Assembly: GCA_947259215.1 (NCBI GenBank)
Contig: CAMYLJ010000002.1
Span: 1 to 64,000, forward strand
DNA: 64,000 nt
Source: an uncultured delta proteobacterium
Lineage (GTDB): Bacteria; Myxococcota_A; UBA9160; JAFDET01
Direction: 5' to 3'
This document shows, one piece after another, positions 23,895 through 31,453 of this stretch. The position numbers were made by a program, and so were the translations under genes. Within the stretch, counting starts at the first letter, position 1. The number at the start of each line of letters is the position of its first letter. The notes under the pieces are model-generated. The model saw nothing but the letters and a program-made list of their open reading frames with translations, did not search any database and was not told the origin of the DNA.

Positions 23895-25301
23895 ATGGCG
23901 AAGCTTCCCGCCGCCGGCTCGCCCACCCAGCTGCGCGCGCGCCGCTGGGACGCGGTGGTCCTGGGGAGCTCGCTGCCCGGACTGGTGGCAGCCGCGCGCC
24001 TGGGGCTGGCGGGCCGCCGCGTGCTGGTGGTCGAGGAAGAGGCCGCCGCCCGCAGCTTCCCGCCCCTGCGTGAGCCGTTCCTGCTGACGGGCGCGGGCGA
24101 CGGCGTGCTGGGAGAGGTGCTGCGGGAGCTGCGGATGCCGCTGATCGACGTGCGGCGACTCGAACCCGATCCCGTGGCCTACCAGCTGGTCCTCCCCGAG
24201 GCCCGCATCGACGTGGGCGCGCCGGCGCGCACCGCCGAGGAGCTGGTCACCTGGGGACTCTCCAAGCCCGACGCCATCCAGCCCACGCTGCGCGGCCTCG
24301 CGCGGGCGGCGGCCGCCGAGCGCGACGCCATGCTGGCGTCGCCCGTGGTGCGGGCCAGCGGCCTGCGCCGGATCGGGCGCAGCGCGGTCCCGCCGACGCG
24401 CCACGCCCGCGGCATGCCGGCCGAGGCCGCGGACGCGCCGCCCGAGCTGGCTCCCTTCTTCGAGGCCCAGGTCCAGGCCCTGTCGCAGCTCGCGGGCAGC
24501 GACCCGGGCCCGGAAGCGCGCGCGCGCCTGCTGGGGAGCGCGCTCGAAGGCGGGTTCGCCTTCCCCACCTCGGAGCACGGGCTGCGCGAGCTGCTGCGCG
24601 AGCGGATCCGCTCGCTGCACGGGGAGTTCCGCTCCCTGTCGGGCGGCTTCGCCCTGGTGGCCGCGGACAGCGAGCCTGGGGTGGCTCCCGCTCGCAGTCG
24701 CGACCTGTGGCTCGGGCGCGCGCTCGTGCTGAACGCGCCGGCCGGGCTGGTCGGCGCCGTGCTGCGCGAGGCGGACGCCCCGGTGCCCGAGCTGGTCGAC
24801 CAGCCCCCGCCCCCGCGGCGCCGGCGCGTCGTGCACCTGCGCGGTCGCCGCGACGTCCTGCCCGAGGCCATGGCCCGCCGAGTGGTCCTCGTGGCCGATC
24901 CGAGCCGTCCGCTCGAGGGCACGAACCTCGTGACGCTGGCCGTCTACCCGCTCTCCCCCACCAGCGACGTGGTGGACCTGGTGGCGGCGGCGGTCGTCCC
25001 GACCGACGACCCGGAGCCCGAGGCGCGGGATGCGGAGATCGAGGCGGCGGTGGCGCGGCTCCTGCCCTTCGCCGAGGGCCGCCTGGTGCGCCAGCCGGTG
25101 GCGACTCCGCGCTGGGACGACGAGGGCGCCCGCGAAGACCCGGTCCGCGGCGCCGCCTGGCCGGCCGAGATCGAGATCCGCGCCTCGGCGCGTCCGCCGG
25201 TCTACCGCCTCGCCCGCGCGTTCCTCGGCGGGCTCGGGCTGGAGGGCGACCTGCTCCTCGGCTGGCGCGCCGGAGACCGGATCGCGGCGGACCTGCGCTA
25301 G
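23895..25301 (+). CDS. FAD-dependent oxidoreductase, phytoene-desaturase-like (divergent)
   Basis: A 468-residue protein with an N-terminal Rossmann fold (WDAVVLGSSLPGLVAAARL, then GRRVLVVEE). The usual GxGxxG reads GSSLPG. A Gly-rich N-terminal motif followed by FLLTGAGDGVL, and a central segment EHGLRELLRERI, recall the amine oxidase/phytoene desaturase group. The C-terminal FAD motif is not obvious. The function is unknown. It begins 3 bases after purM and may be co-transcribed. Confidence 0.6.
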   Translation: MAKLPAAGSPTQLRARRWDAVVLGSSLPGLVAAARLGLAGRRVLVVEEEAAARSFPPLREPFLLTGAGDGVLGEVLRELRMPLIDVRRLEPDPVAYQLVLPEARIDVGAPARTAEELVTWGLSKPDAIQPTLRGLARAAAAERDAMLASPVVRASGLRRIGRSAVPPTRHARGMPAEAADAPPELAPFFEAQVQALSQLAGSDPGPEARARLLGSALEGGFAFPTSEHGLRELLRERIRSLHGEFRSLSGGFALVAADSEPGVAPARSRDLWLGRALVLNAPAGLVGAVLREADAPVPELVDQPPPPRRRRVVHLRGRRDVLPEAMARRVVLVADPSRPLEGTNLVTLAVYPLSPTSDVVDLVAAAVVPTDDPEPEARDAEIEAAVARLLPFAEGRLVRQPVATPRWDDEGAREDPVRGAAWPAEIEIRASARPPVYRLARAFLGGLGLEGDLLLGWRAGDRIAADLR

Positions 25302-25380
25302 CTTCCCGCCAGTTCCCCTCTGGGAGAATCTCCTTCCATGACGAATGCTTGCGGGACATCGGGGTCCGCCGTCCCGAGCG

Positions 25381-25546
25381 GGCGCGGAGGCTCTTTCTCG
25401 TCGGGCCGCGGACTCTGGTTTCCCGCACGCGGCGCGAAGGCGCTCATCCTCGGCCTTCGCCGGGCTCCGCCCGGCGGCTCGGCCTTCGCCCGCCTGCGGC
25501 TCGCTGCGCGCGCCGCCTTCGGCGGCGCTTGCGGGAGCCCGACGCG
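25381..25546 (+). repeat. Dispersed structured repeat, copy A (partial)
   Basis: Non-coding stretch between the oxidoreductase and the msbA-like gene (245-base gap from 25302). It shares blocks with copies at 28081-28440 (inverted) and 40445-40868. Block 25396-25411 is identical to the complement of 28386-28401. Block 25452-25489 matches 40498-40535 with three differences in 38. Block 25498-25534 matches the complement of 28295-28331 with one difference in 37. Two hairpins are seen: 25458-25476 (8-base-pair stem, 3-base loop) and 25513-25531 (8-base-pair stem GCGCCGCC, loop TTC). The end runs into the ribosome site (GGGAG) of the next gene. Confidence 0.8.
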
Positions 25547-27328
25547 GTGAGCGGGCGAGCGACCCTCGGTCGCCTGGCGGGCTACGCCCGCCCCTACCTT
25601 CCGCTGGTGGCAGCGGCGCTGGCCTTGGCCGCCGTCCACGCCGCCAGCCAGGGCGCCCTGGCCTGGCTCGTGAAGCCGCTGCTGGACCTGGTGGGCGGCG
25701 CGCCGGAGACGGCCGCCGCCATCCCCCTGCCCTTCGCGGCGGACTCCGGGGGCGACGTCGAGGACCAGGCCAAGCGCCTGATCGCCGCAGGCCTGGTGCT
25801 GGTGGTCGTCGTCTCCGCGGCCCACTTCGGCAAGGAGTACCTGACCCGCTTCACCCTGGGCCGGATCCTGGTCGACCTGCAACGCGACCTCTGCCGCAAG
25901 CTCCTGACGCTGCCTCTGGGCTTCCACCACAGCCTGCGCCGCGGCGACGCGCTCTCGCGCATCCTGAACGACACGACGCGCGCGCACCACTCGCTGGCGA
26001 CGATGCTCGGCGACTTCATCCCGGCGGTGCTGGCGGTGGCGGTGTACGCGACGATCCTGGTCGGCCTGTCGTGGCAGCTCAGCCTGGCCGCGCTGGCGGC
26101 CGCGCCCCTGGTGCTGGGACCGGTGGCCATCTTCGGGCGCCGGGTGCGCAAGAGCGCGCGACGCCGCCAGGAGACCCTCGGTGAGGTGACCCAGCGCCTG
26201 GTGCAGATCCTGTCGGGCATCAAGATCATCCAGGCCTTCCGCGCCGAGGCCCTCGAGGAGGCGGCCTTCGACGCCGAGAACCAGCGCTTCTTCCGCCGCC
26301 ACATGAAGGTGGCGAAGAACCGGGTGCTCTCGTCGACGGTGGTGGAGGCGCTGACGAGCGCGGTCGCGGTGGGCGCGCTCGGCGCCGGCGTGCTGCTCGC
26401 GCTGCGCGGCCAGTGGGGCCTCACGTTCGGCGACATCGGCGCCTTCGTGGTGGTGCTCCAGCGCACCTACCGACCCGCCAAGGACCTCACCAGGGGCTGG
26501 AACTCGATCATGGAGGCGCTGCCCTCCGCCGAGCGCTTCTTCGAACTGCTCGACGAGCCCGAGGGCCGCGCGGCCGATCCCGGGCCGCGGGTCACCTTCC
26601 CCGGACTGCAACAAGGGATCCGCCTGCGAGACGTCCACTTCTCCTACGGCCGCGAGCCGGTGCTCCAGGGGGTTTCCCTGGACATCCGCGCCGGCGAGGT
26701 GGTCGCGCTGGTGGGGCGCACGGGCGCCGGCAAGACCACCCTGGCGGACCTGCTGCTCGGCTTCTACCAGCCCGACGCCGGGACGATCGAGTTCGACGGC
26801 AGCGACCTGCGCGTCCTGGATCGCGACTCGTTCCTGGCCCGGGCCTCGGTGGTGACCCAGGAGCCCTTCCTGTTTCCGGGCAGCATCGCCGACAACATCC
26901 GCTACGGCCGACCCGAGGCCGCCGACGCGGAGGTCGAGGCCGCCGCCAAGGCCGCCCACGTGGACGAGTTCGTCGGCACGCTACCCGACGGATTCGCCAC
27001 CGAGGTGGGTGAGGCGGGCGTGAAGCTCTCGGGCGGTCAGCGCCAGCGCATCACGATCGCGCGCGCGATCCTGAAGAACCCGGACCTGCTGGTCTTCGAC
27101 GAGGCCACGAGCTCCCTCGACACGAAGAGCGAGCGCCTGGTGCAGGAGGCCATCGACCGGCTCCTCGCGGGCCGCACGGTGATCGTGATCGCGCACCGTC
27201 TCTCCACGGTGCGGCACGCGGACAAGATCGTGGTGCTCGAGGAAGGCCGCATCGCCCACGCGGGCAGCCACGAGGAGCTGGCGAGCCGGGAGGGCCTCTA
27301 CCGAGAGCTGCTCTCGCTCCACCGCTGA
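25547..27328 (+). CDS. msbA: ABC exporter of the MsbA type (lipid A flippase family)
   Basis: A 593-residue homodimer-type exporter, close to the usual MsbA length. Six membrane helices are followed by Walker A GRTGAGKTT, signature KLSGGQRQR and Walker B LLVFDEATSSLD with the catalytic Glu. The GTG at 25547 follows GGGAG by nine bases. In a genome full of lipid A genes the likely cargo is lipid A-core, but a distinct substrate cannot be excluded. The gene overlaps the selenoprotein gene by one base (TGATG). Confidence 0.85.
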   Translation: MSGRATLGRLAGYARPYLPLVAAALALAAVHAASQGALAWLVKPLLDLVGGAPETAAAIPLPFAADSGGDVEDQAKRLIAAGLVLVVVVSAAHFGKEYLTRFTLGRILVDLQRDLCRKLLTLPLGFHHSLRRGDALSRILNDTTRAHHSLATMLGDFIPAVLAVAVYATILVGLSWQLSLAALAAAPLVLGPVAIFGRRVRKSARRRQETLGEVTQRLVQILSGIKIIQAFRAEALEEAAFDAENQRFFRRHMKVAKNRVLSSTVVEALTSAVAVGALGAGVLLALRGQWGLTFGDIGAFVVVLQRTYRPAKDLTRGWNSIMEALPSAERFFELLDEPEGRAADPGPRVTFPGLQQGIRLRDVHFSYGREPVLQGVSLDIRAGEVVALVGRTGAGKTTLADLLLGFYQPDAGTIEFDGSDLRVLDRDSFLARASVVTQEPFLFPGSIADNIRYGRPEAADAEVEAAAKAAHVDEFVGTLPDGFATEVGEAGVKLSGGQRQRITIARAILKNPDLLVFDEATSSLDTKSERLVQEAIDRLLAGRTVIVIAHRLSTVRHADKIVVLEEGRIAHAGSHEELASREGLYRELLSLHR

Positions 27329-28077
27329 TGGGTTCCTTCGACGAGTTCCCGCTCCACTACCGGACCTTCCTGCGCGCGTACCCCTGGCGGCGCATCGATC
27401 CCGTGCCCTGGACGCCGCTCGCCAAGCCCCTGGCCGAGTGCCGGCTGGCGCTGGTTTCGAGCGCGGGGCTGGTGCTGCCGGACCAGGCCCCCTTCGACGC
27501 GTCGATCCGCGGCGGCGACCCGAGCTTCCGCCGCATCCCGAGCGACACGGACCCGACGCTCCTGCGCGACACCCACCGCAGCGACGCGTACGATCACGCG
27601 GGCATCGCTCGCGACGCGAACCTGGCGCTACCGCTCGAACGCGCGCGCGAGCTGGTCGCCCGTGGCCGCATCGGCTCGCTGGCGACCCGCCACCTCTCGT
27701 TCATGGGGTCGATCACCGCCCCCGGCCGCCTGATGCGCGACAGCGCGCCGGCGGCGGCCGCCGAGCTGGCGGCCGACGCCGTCGACGTCGCCCTGCTCGT
27801 CCCCGTCTGACCGATGTGCAACCAGGCGGTCGGCCTGGTCGCGGCGGAGCTCGAGCGGCACGGGATCGCCACGGTCTGCCTCCAGCTGCTGCGGCGCGTG
27901 GCGGAGCGGGTGCGGCCCCCGCGCGCCCTCTGGCTGCCCTTCCTCCACGGCTTCCCCCTCGACACCCCGGGCGACCCCGAGCGCCAGCACGCGGTCCTCG
28001 AAGCCGCACTCCAGCTGGTCGAGCGGGCCGACGCGCGGCCTCCGCTGCTGGTGGACTACGAGGCGCCGCGGGCCTGA
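27328..28077 (+). CDS. Selenoprotein, GrdB/PrdB family (in-frame UGA read as selenocysteine)
   Basis: Read through a single in-frame TGA at 27808-27810, this is one 249-residue protein with Sec161. The join reads LLVPV-U-P-M-C-N-Q-A-V-G, a UxxC redox motif in the position where glycine/sarcosine/betaine and proline reductase selenoprotein B relatives carry UPxC. Both halves fit that family: PLAKPLAECRLALVSSAG, then LRDTHRSDAYDHAG and LSFMGSI before the UGA, and GLVAAELERHGIATVCL after it. A SECIS-like hairpin follows the UGA at 27821-27839. The ATG overlaps the msbA stop. The natural substrate is unknown, and a stop at 27810 with two separate short genes is the less likely reading. Sec synthesis genes are not in the window. 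Confidence 0.85.
27821..27839 (+). promoter_or_regulatory. SECIS-like hairpin
   Basis: Ten bases after the UGA codon at 27808-27810 begins a perfect 7-base-pair stem (ACCAGGC with GCCTGGT) and a five-base loop GGTCG. Bacterial SECIS elements lie just downstream of the UGA, with the loop at roughly this distance, and the E. coli fdhF element has a GGUC loop contacted by SelB. No bulged U as in fdhF is visible, which is a caveat. Confidence 0.65.
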
Positions 28078-28080
28078 GTG

Positions 28081-28440
28081 CGGGGCGGGGGCGGAGGGGG
28101 CGCTCGCTGCGCTCCTTCGGTTCGCGCGCGGCCACCCCCGAGCTTCGAGCGGACTCCGTCAGCGCGCTCACAGGCGTCGCTCCGCGAGTGCCCCCTCCGC
28201 CCTCGCGACGCCACCGGAGCGCGCCACTCCTACACCCCGCGCGGGACGTCGCCCCAAGCCCTGACCGCTTTCGTATCCCCACCGGAGGCCGAGGCCGCAA
28301 GCGCCGCCGCAGGCGGCGCGCGCAGCGAGCCAGCGGCGAGCGAAGTCACGATCAATGAGAGCCGCCCCGAGAACCCACCGGAGCCCCGCGGCCCGACGAG
28401 ACCGCTCCGCCCCCCTCCGCGCCGCAGAGAAGGACCGAGC
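28081..28440 (-). repeat. Dispersed structured repeat, copy B (inverted)
   Basis: Fills the 363-base gap between the selenoprotein gene and a convergent GHMP kinase gene; no gene is supported here. Read on the minus strand it matches copy C in order: 28279-28308 is identical to 40632-40661 (30 bases), 28175-28206 matches 40739-40770 (29 of 32), and 28155-28169 is identical to 40779-40793. It matches copy A at 28386-28401 and 28295-28331. The hairpin GCGCCGCC-TGC-GGCGGCGC is perfect. Copies B and C both lie between convergent genes. Confidence 0.8.
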
Positions 28441-29535
28441 CTACGCCAGCCGCGTCGGCAGAGGCGCCGGCGCTGCCTCCTGCGCCTCGCGCACCCCGAG
28501 CACCAGGGGCAACGAGGCGAGCCCAAGCTCGCGTTCGAGGAGCGCCTCCAGGGCTTCGCGTTCCTCGGGGCCGCGGGCCACGAGCTGGGCGCAGCCGTCC
28601 CCGCCGGAGCCGACGCCCTTGCCGCCGAAGGCGAGCTCGGCCACCGCAGGGTGCGCGAGAACCGCGTGCAGACGCGGCGCGGACAGCTCTGCGGGCGACG
28701 CCGGGGCCACGTCGGCGTCGAAGCGCGCCTGGGCCTCCTGCATCAGCGAGCCGAGGCGCTCCGCGTCTCCGGCCCCGAGCGCGTCCCGCGCCCGCCCGAC
28801 GAGCTCGACGTTGCGCTCACCCAGGGCCCGGCGCACACCCGCCGCGACGCTCCCCGGGGCGTCCGGGAAGCAGGCGTTCAGGTCCGCCAGGATCCGGCGA
28901 GTGTCCTTCCTCCGCCCCAGGTCGACGATCACGAGATCCAGCCGCCCGCCGGGCGTCAAGGTCTCCACCTCCAGGTCCTCGCCCTCGATCTGGAGCAGGC
29001 TGACCCGGCGCCCGTAGGCGCAGATCTGGTCCATGCGCCCGCACTCGGAGCCGGTCAGCCGCTCGCCGGCGTAGGCCAGCTGCATCTCGTCGCGCACCGA
29101 CAGGCCGAGGTCGAAGTGACGCCCGAACGCCCGTGCCACCAGCACGCAGACCGCCGCCGACGACGAGAGCCCCTTGCCCACCGGGAGATCCGCCGCGATC
29201 CACAGCCGCAGGCCTTCGACCGGGAACCGGGCCAGCAGCGCGGCCGCGGTGCCCGCCGCGTAGCTGAAGAAGCCTCCGGTGCGCGCGACCGCGGCCAGGG
29301 CTTCCGGCTCGAGCGGGATCGACTCGGGTCCGAGGCGCTGGCCGTCGGACAGCACGCTCTCGACCACCAGGGACTCCGGGCACGACTCCAGCTCGGCGCG
29401 CAGGCCCTGATCGGTTCCGGCCACGAGGCACAGGCCCCGTGCGATCCCGGCGGCGCGGCCAGCGTACTCCGCCGCCCAGTCCGAGTGCTCGCCGAACAGG
29501 CAGACCCGGCCGGGCACGAAGAGCTCTTCGCTCAC
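28441..29535 (-). CDS. GHMP family sugar kinase
   Basis: A 364-residue kinase of the galactokinase/mevalonate kinase superfamily. Motif 1 is VPGRVCLFGEHSDW, motif 2 is PVGKGLSSSAAVCVLVARAF near residue 140, and the C-terminal glycine motif is GGKGVGSGGDGCAQLV. The substrate is not identified; a core or surface sugar is likely because the gene ends a run of glycosyltransferases. The GTG start overlaps the upstream GT4 gene as GTGA. Confidence 0.82.
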   Translation of the reverse strand: MSEELFVPGRVCLFGEHSDWAAEYAGRAAGIARGLCLVAGTDQGLRAELESCPESLVVESVLSDGQRLGPESIPLEPEALAAVARTGGFFSYAAGTAAALLARFPVEGLRLWIAADLPVGKGLSSSAAVCVLVARAFGRHFDLGLSVRDEMQLAYAGERLTGSECGRMDQICAYGRRVSLLQIEGEDLEVETLTPGGRLDLVIVDLGRRKDTRRILADLNACFPDAPGSVAAGVRRALGERNVELVGRARDALGAGDAERLGSLMQEAQARFDADVAPASPAELSAPRLHAVLAHPAVAELAFGGKGVGSGGDGCAQLVARGPEEREALEALLERELGLASLPLVLGVREAQEAAPAPLPTRLA

Positions 29536-30659
29536 CCCGCCCCCTCGAGCACCCGGACGTAGAGGGCCTCCACGTCGTCGGCCAGGCGCTCGGGACAGAA
29601 GAGCGTGCGCGCCCGGCGCGCCGCAGCGTCGCCGAGCGAGCGGCGGCGGCGGCGATCGCGCAGGAGGTCCTGCCAGGCGCCGGCCAGGGCGTCCGGGTCC
29701 TCGTCGACCACGCAGCCGGTCTCGCCATCGACGACGATCTCCGGCAGGGCGCCGCGCCGGGTCACCACGGCCGGGATGCCGCAGGCCGCCGCCTCCAACA
29801 CCGCGCGGCAGCTCCCGTCGGAGCCGGGCACCAGCAGGGTGAAGACGTCCATCGTGCGCAGGACGTCGCCGTAATCCTCGCGGCGGTAGCCGGAGAAGAG
29901 CATGCGCGAGGCCAGGCCCAGACTCGCCGCCGGAGCCCGGGCGACCTCGTCGCGGTGGGTGCCGCGTCCCACCACCAGCACCCGGGCCGCCGCGTCGCGG
30001 TCGCAGAGCCGCCGCGCCGCCTCCAACAGCAGATCGAAGCGCCGGTGACGCTGCACGCGGGCGACGATGCCCACCACGCCGTCGTCCGGGGCCAGCCCCA
30101 GGGATTCGCGCACCTCGGGCCGCGCGGGCTGCGGCCGGAACCGGTCCAGGTCCACGGCGCCGAAGCCGCCGGCGATCGGTCGCCCACCGCGCAGGAAGGC
30201 GTTGCGAGCCGCGGAGGCGGGAGACACGCACCAGACGCCGTCGCTCCCCGGGCCGAAGAGCCAGCGGTTCCAGGGCCGAGCCGCCACGGGAGCCGCACTG
30301 CGCCAGCTGCGCACCACCCGCGTGCCCAGACCGCGGCGCGTCCGCAGCGCCAGCACGTGGTCGCGGGTGTGCCAGGTGTGCACGACGTCGTAGCCGCCCT
30401 GGCGCAGCAGCTGGCGCAGGCGCTTGGCGTCCCGGCGGTCGCGCCAGGGGTGGACGCCGCGCCGGGGCTCCAGCTCCAGCACCAGGTCCACGCCGGCTGC
30501 GCGCGCCCGGGCGGCCACGCCGTCGCGACGCGAGCCGGGGGCCTCCGGGCAGGCCAGCTGGACCGCGTGCCCGCGTTCCTCCAGCCCGCACGCCAGGCGC
30601 AGCATGGGCTCGGCGGGACCGGTCCACTTCCAGTCGCTCGTCAGCTGGAGGACCTTCAC
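29532..30659 (-). CDS. Glycosyltransferase family 4 (GT-B fold)
   Basis: A 375-residue GT-B transferase. The N-terminal half has VLQLTSDWKWTGPAEPMLRLA (start of the acceptor domain) and YDVVHTWHTRDHVLAL. The C-terminal donor domain has VVGIVARVQRHRRFDLLLEAA, FSGYRREDYGDVLR and the E-x7-E type region SCRAVLEAAACGIPAVVT. It is probably involved in lipopolysaccharide core or O-chain synthesis, inferred from neighbours. The GTG start overlaps the upstream GT2 gene as GTGA. Confidence 0.88.
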   Translation of the reverse strand: MKVLQLTSDWKWTGPAEPMLRLACGLEERGHAVQLACPEAPGSRRDGVAARARAAGVDLVLELEPRRGVHPWRDRRDAKRLRQLLRQGGYDVVHTWHTRDHVLALRTRRGLGTRVVRSWRSAAPVAARPWNRWLFGPGSDGVWCVSPASAARNAFLRGGRPIAGGFGAVDLDRFRPQPARPEVRESLGLAPDDGVVGIVARVQRHRRFDLLLEAARRLCDRDAAARVLVVGRGTHRDEVARAPAASLGLASRMLFSGYRREDYGDVLRTMDVFTLLVPGSDGSCRAVLEAAACGIPAVVTRRGALPEIVVDGETGCVVDEDPDALAGAWQDLLRDRRRRRSLGDAAARRARTLFCPERLADDVEALYVRVLEGAG

Positions 30660-31453
30660 GCCTCGGCATCCGCCTTGCCCGAGGCGGGCTCCTCCGCGCC
30701 GCCGATGCGCTGCAGCTCCCAGAGCTTGGCGTACTTCAGGAACACGTGGAACGCGGTGGCGGCGGCGATCGCGAAGCCCGGGAACCCGTCCCGGAAGCCC
30801 CGCTTCAGGACGTAGGCGCGCACGAAGCGCGCCGGCGGATTCAGCAGCCACTCGCGTACGCGTACTCGGCGCCCCTGCGAGTGCAACGCCAACGCCTGCA
30901 CGCGGCTGAATTCCTGGAGCCGCGCCACCTGATCCGCCAGGTCGCGGTAGCTGTAGTGCTCCAGCTCGCCGACCAGCCGGGCGCTCCGCCCGCGCACGAC
31001 GACGCGGCCGTGCGGGTTCACCCCTTCCCAGCAACCGCGGTCGCGACGGAACAGACGCCGCTGCCAGTCCGGGTAGAAGTCGCCGTGGCGGATCCAACGC
31101 CCCAGATGAAAGGTGATGCGATTCACCTGGTAGGCGTCCACGGACTCCGCACCCGACAACGCGCGCTCGATCTCCGCGGCCAGCGCGGGGGTCACCGCCT
31201 CGTCGGCGTCGAGAGCCAGCACCCAGTCGTGCTTGGCCTGGTCGAGGGCGAAGTTCTTCTGCTCGATGTTCCCCTCGTAGGGATGCAGGAAGACGCGCGC
31301 GCCCGCGTCGCGGGCCAGCGCCTCGCTGGCGTCGGCGCTGCGGCTGTCGATCACCACCACCCGATCGTCCGCCCACGCCACGGAATCCAGGCAGCGCTTC
31401 AGGTTGCGCTCTTCGTTGCAGGCGATCACGCAGACGCTGACGGGAGGGATCAC
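30656..31453 (-). CDS. Family 2 glycosyltransferase, WaaE/KdtX-like
   Basis: A 265-residue GT2 enzyme. The segments VSVCVIACNEERNLKRCLDSV, VVVIDSRSADAS and NFALDQAKHDWVLALDADEAVTP match the small WaaE-like group that adds a glucose-type residue to the inner LPS core. Near residue 150 is the typical W-x-G region (CWEGVNPHGR). The GTG start overlaps the rel stop as GTGA, so it is coupled to the stringent-response gene. The exact sugar is not known. Confidence 0.87.
   Translation of the reverse strand: MIPPVSVCVIACNEERNLKRCLDSVAWADDRVVVIDSRSADASEALARDAGARVFLHPYEGNIEQKNFALDQAKHDWVLALDADEAVTPALAAEIERALSGAESVDAYQVNRITFHLGRWIRHGDFYPDWQRRLFRRDRGCWEGVNPHGRVVVRGRSARLVGELEHYSYRDLADQVARLQEFSRVQALALHSQGRRVRVREWLLNPPARFVRAYVLKRGFRDGFPGFAIAAATAFHVFLKYAKLWELQRIGGAEEPASGKADAEA

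Noticed and set aside
22790-24073. ATG at 22789-22791 as the start of a long plus-strand protein
   Set aside because: Its frame is Arg/Gly/Pro-rich noise. The PurM frame from GTG 22797 is well conserved in sequence.
27808-27813. The TGA at 27808 as a nonsense mutation, making the gene a pseudogene or two genes
   Set aside because: The frame stays open and family-like on both sides, the residue position matches the UxxC site of the family, and a SECIS-like hairpin follows. A chance nonsense change at exactly this residue is unlikely.
28081-28440. Protein-coding gene in the gap before the GHMP kinase
   Set aside because: Open frames here are short, Arg/Ala-rich and not shared in the same frame by the matching copies, while nucleotide identity and hairpins are shared. 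A repeat explains it better.
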